From: an uncultured Pseudomonadota bacterium
GTDB lineage: Bacteria; Pseudomonadota; Gammaproteobacteria; Steroidobacterales; Steroidobacteraceae
Length of the DNA: 7,740 nt
Direction: 5' to 3'
Assembly (NCBI GenBank): GCA_903890265.1
Contig: CAITAM010000338.1
Coordinates: 1-7,740, forward strand
The notes below the pieces were generated by a model. The model did not search any database. It had not been told where the DNA came from and was given only the letters and a program-made list of their open reading frames with translations. This document shows positions 6,933 through 7,740 of this stretch, piece by piece; the stretch's first letter is position 1, and the number at the start of each line of letters is the position of its first letter. Made by a program: the position numbers and the translations under genes.

Positions 6933-7740
6933 GACTCCCCCTTCGCCGCGTGCCCGTAGTGGCCGTAGCCGTAGTAATCGGCACCGGGTGCCGCCTCCTT
7001 CTGGTTCAGCACCACGCCGATGTAGGCGTTCTCGGGCAGTTCCGCGAGCGCGCTCTTGACCGCCGTGCGCGGCGTCGCCGCCGCCCGCACCACGAGGATG
7101 ATCTGACCGGCGACTTCCGCCAGCACGCGCGATTCGTTGGTGAGCAGGAGCGGCGTGGAGTCAAAGACGTACAGCCGGTTGGGCTGGGCGTGCATCTCGG
7201 CGACGAGGCGCACCATCCGGTTGCTCGACAGGAGCTCGGCCGCGTCCTCGTCGGGTCGCCCGGCCGGGACGACCGACAGGCGCGGAATGCTGGTGCCGAT
7301 CTCGATGCTGGCGAGATCGCCTTCGCCCGAGCGCAACAGATCGAGCAGTCCCGGCGACTCCTGCAGGCCGAGGACCCGCGAGATGTTGGGCTTGGCCACG
7401 TCGCCGTCGATCAGGACCACCGAGTAGTCCTTCTCGAGCGACAGCGTGAGCGCGAGGTTCACGGCGCAGTAGGTCTTGCCCTCGCCCGCCAGCGCGCTCG
7501 CCACCATCATGACGTTGCCGCCGTCGATGCGCGGCCCGTTGCGGCCGGTGACGTTGCCGATCAGCGTGCGCTTGATGGCCCGGAACTCGTTCGAGATCTG
7601 GCGCGCATCCTCCTTCGGCGGCAGGAGGCCCGCCCGGACGAGCTGCTGCGTGTCGATCGGGATGGTGCGGACCGGCCGTTTCGGGTTCGCGACGACGCTC
7701 GCGTACATCGCGGTCGTGGACAGGAGGTCGGACGGCGGCA
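6929..7740 (-). CDS. XrtA-associated tyrosine autokinase (BY-kinase, CpsD/CapB family), N-terminus cut by the window edge
   Basis: Cytoplasmic bacterial tyrosine kinase that works with a Wzc/CpsC-like membrane co-polymerase to control EPS chain length. Counting from the ATG at 7708: Walker A ALAGEGKT (72-79), Walker A' VVLIDGDVAKP with D101 and D103, and Walker B VFDSTP (D183). The region IDTQQLVRAGLLPPKEDARQISNEFRAIKRTLI is typical of the exosortase-associated kinases (TIGR03018). The C-terminus ADYYGYGHYGH carries four tyrosines (245, 246, 248, 251), the autophosphorylation cluster. ATG 7708 gives 259 residues but has no Shine-Dalgarno sequence, and the frame continues open to 7740 (PPSDLLSTTA). 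Family members carry an extra N-terminal segment and are usually nearer 300 residues, so the true start is probably right of the window. It is the first visible gene of the operon. Confidence 0.9.
   Translation of the reverse strand, partial: PPSDLLSTTAMYASVVANPKRPVRTIPIDTQQLVRAGLLPPKEDARQISNEFRAIKRTLIGNVTGRNGPRIDGGNVMMVASALAGEGKTYCAVNLALTLSLEKDYSVVLIDGDVAKPNISRVLGLQESPGLLDLLRSGEGDLASIEIGTSIPRLSVVPAGRPDEDAAELLSSNRMVRLVAEMHAQPNRLYVFDSTPLLLTNESRVLAEVAGQIILVVRAAATPRTAVKSALAELPENAYIGVVLNQKEAAPGADYYGYGHYGHAAKGES
6935..6943 (-). promoter_or_regulatory. Strong ribosome binding site of the outer-membrane barrel gene
   Basis: AAGGGGGAG on the minus strand, formed by the last codons (Lys-Gly-Glu) of the kinase gene, lies 2-5 bases before ATG 6932. 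It is the best Shine-Dalgarno sequence in the window. Together with the ATGA overlap it fixes the start and suggests efficient re-initiation, which fits a structural membrane component needed in larger amounts. Confidence 0.6.

Noticed and set aside
844..7740. Exosortase, PEP-CTERM substrate, Wzc-like, OMA lipoprotein or Wzy gene
   Set aside because: Looked for in all the minus-strand genes because the kinase, barrel and deacetylase suggest them; no frame carries the expected motifs, so none is annotated.
1..7740. tRNA, rRNA, CRISPR array, insertion sequence or attachment site
   Set aside because: No regularly spaced repeats, transposase-like proteins, terminal inverted repeats or cloverleaf-like segments were seen; the window is continuous coding sequence.

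Overview
The window is a gap-free stretch of an exopolysaccharide (EPS) biosynthesis locus from a high-GC Gram-negative bacterium. An outer-membrane beta-barrel with a signal peptide shows two membranes. The very high third-position GC, frequent GTG starts and gene families point to a proteobacterium, probably beta or gamma; this lineage is an inference. The combination of a tyrosine autokinase with a Tyr-rich tail, an outer-membrane barrel of the EpsL/TIGR03016 kind and a DUF3473-type polysaccharide deacetylase is the signature of the EPS clusters linked to exosortase A (XrtA/EpsH) and PEP-CTERM proteins. No exosortase, PEP-CTERM substrate, Wzc-like co-polymerase, OMA export lipoprotein or Wzy polymerase lies inside the window.

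Layout: positions 1-840 on the plus strand hold the C-terminal part of a family-4 (GT-B) glycosyltransferase whose start is left of the window. It converges, with only 3 bases between the stops, on a six-gene minus-strand operon. Read 5' to 3', right to left, that operon is: tyrosine autokinase (6929 to beyond the right edge), outer-membrane beta-barrel (5535-6932), polysaccharide deacetylase (4659-5522), membrane-anchored GT2 glycosyltransferase (3508-4656), GT4 glycosyltransferase (2388-3506) and Wzx-like flippase (844-2391). Junctions are 4-base overlaps or gaps of 1, 2 and 12 bases, so the six genes are almost certainly co-transcribed and translationally coupled. No internal promoter is visible, and there is no intergenic stretch longer than 12 bases.

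Likely joint function: the GT2 and GT4 enzymes (and perhaps the plus-strand GT4) build a lipid-linked repeat unit on the inner membrane. The flippase moves it across, the deacetylase modifies N-acetylated sugars in the periplasm or during export, the kinase controls chain length and export together with a co-polymerase expected upstream, and the barrel acts at the outer membrane. This is a Wzx/Wzy-type reading; the polysaccharide structure cannot be predicted from the sequence.

I see no wholly new system here. The points most worth a second look are the near-perfect 24-base palindrome at the convergent junction, a GC hairpin around the flippase start, the compact gene order with no ATPase gene between the barrel and deacetylase genes, and several start-site corrections.
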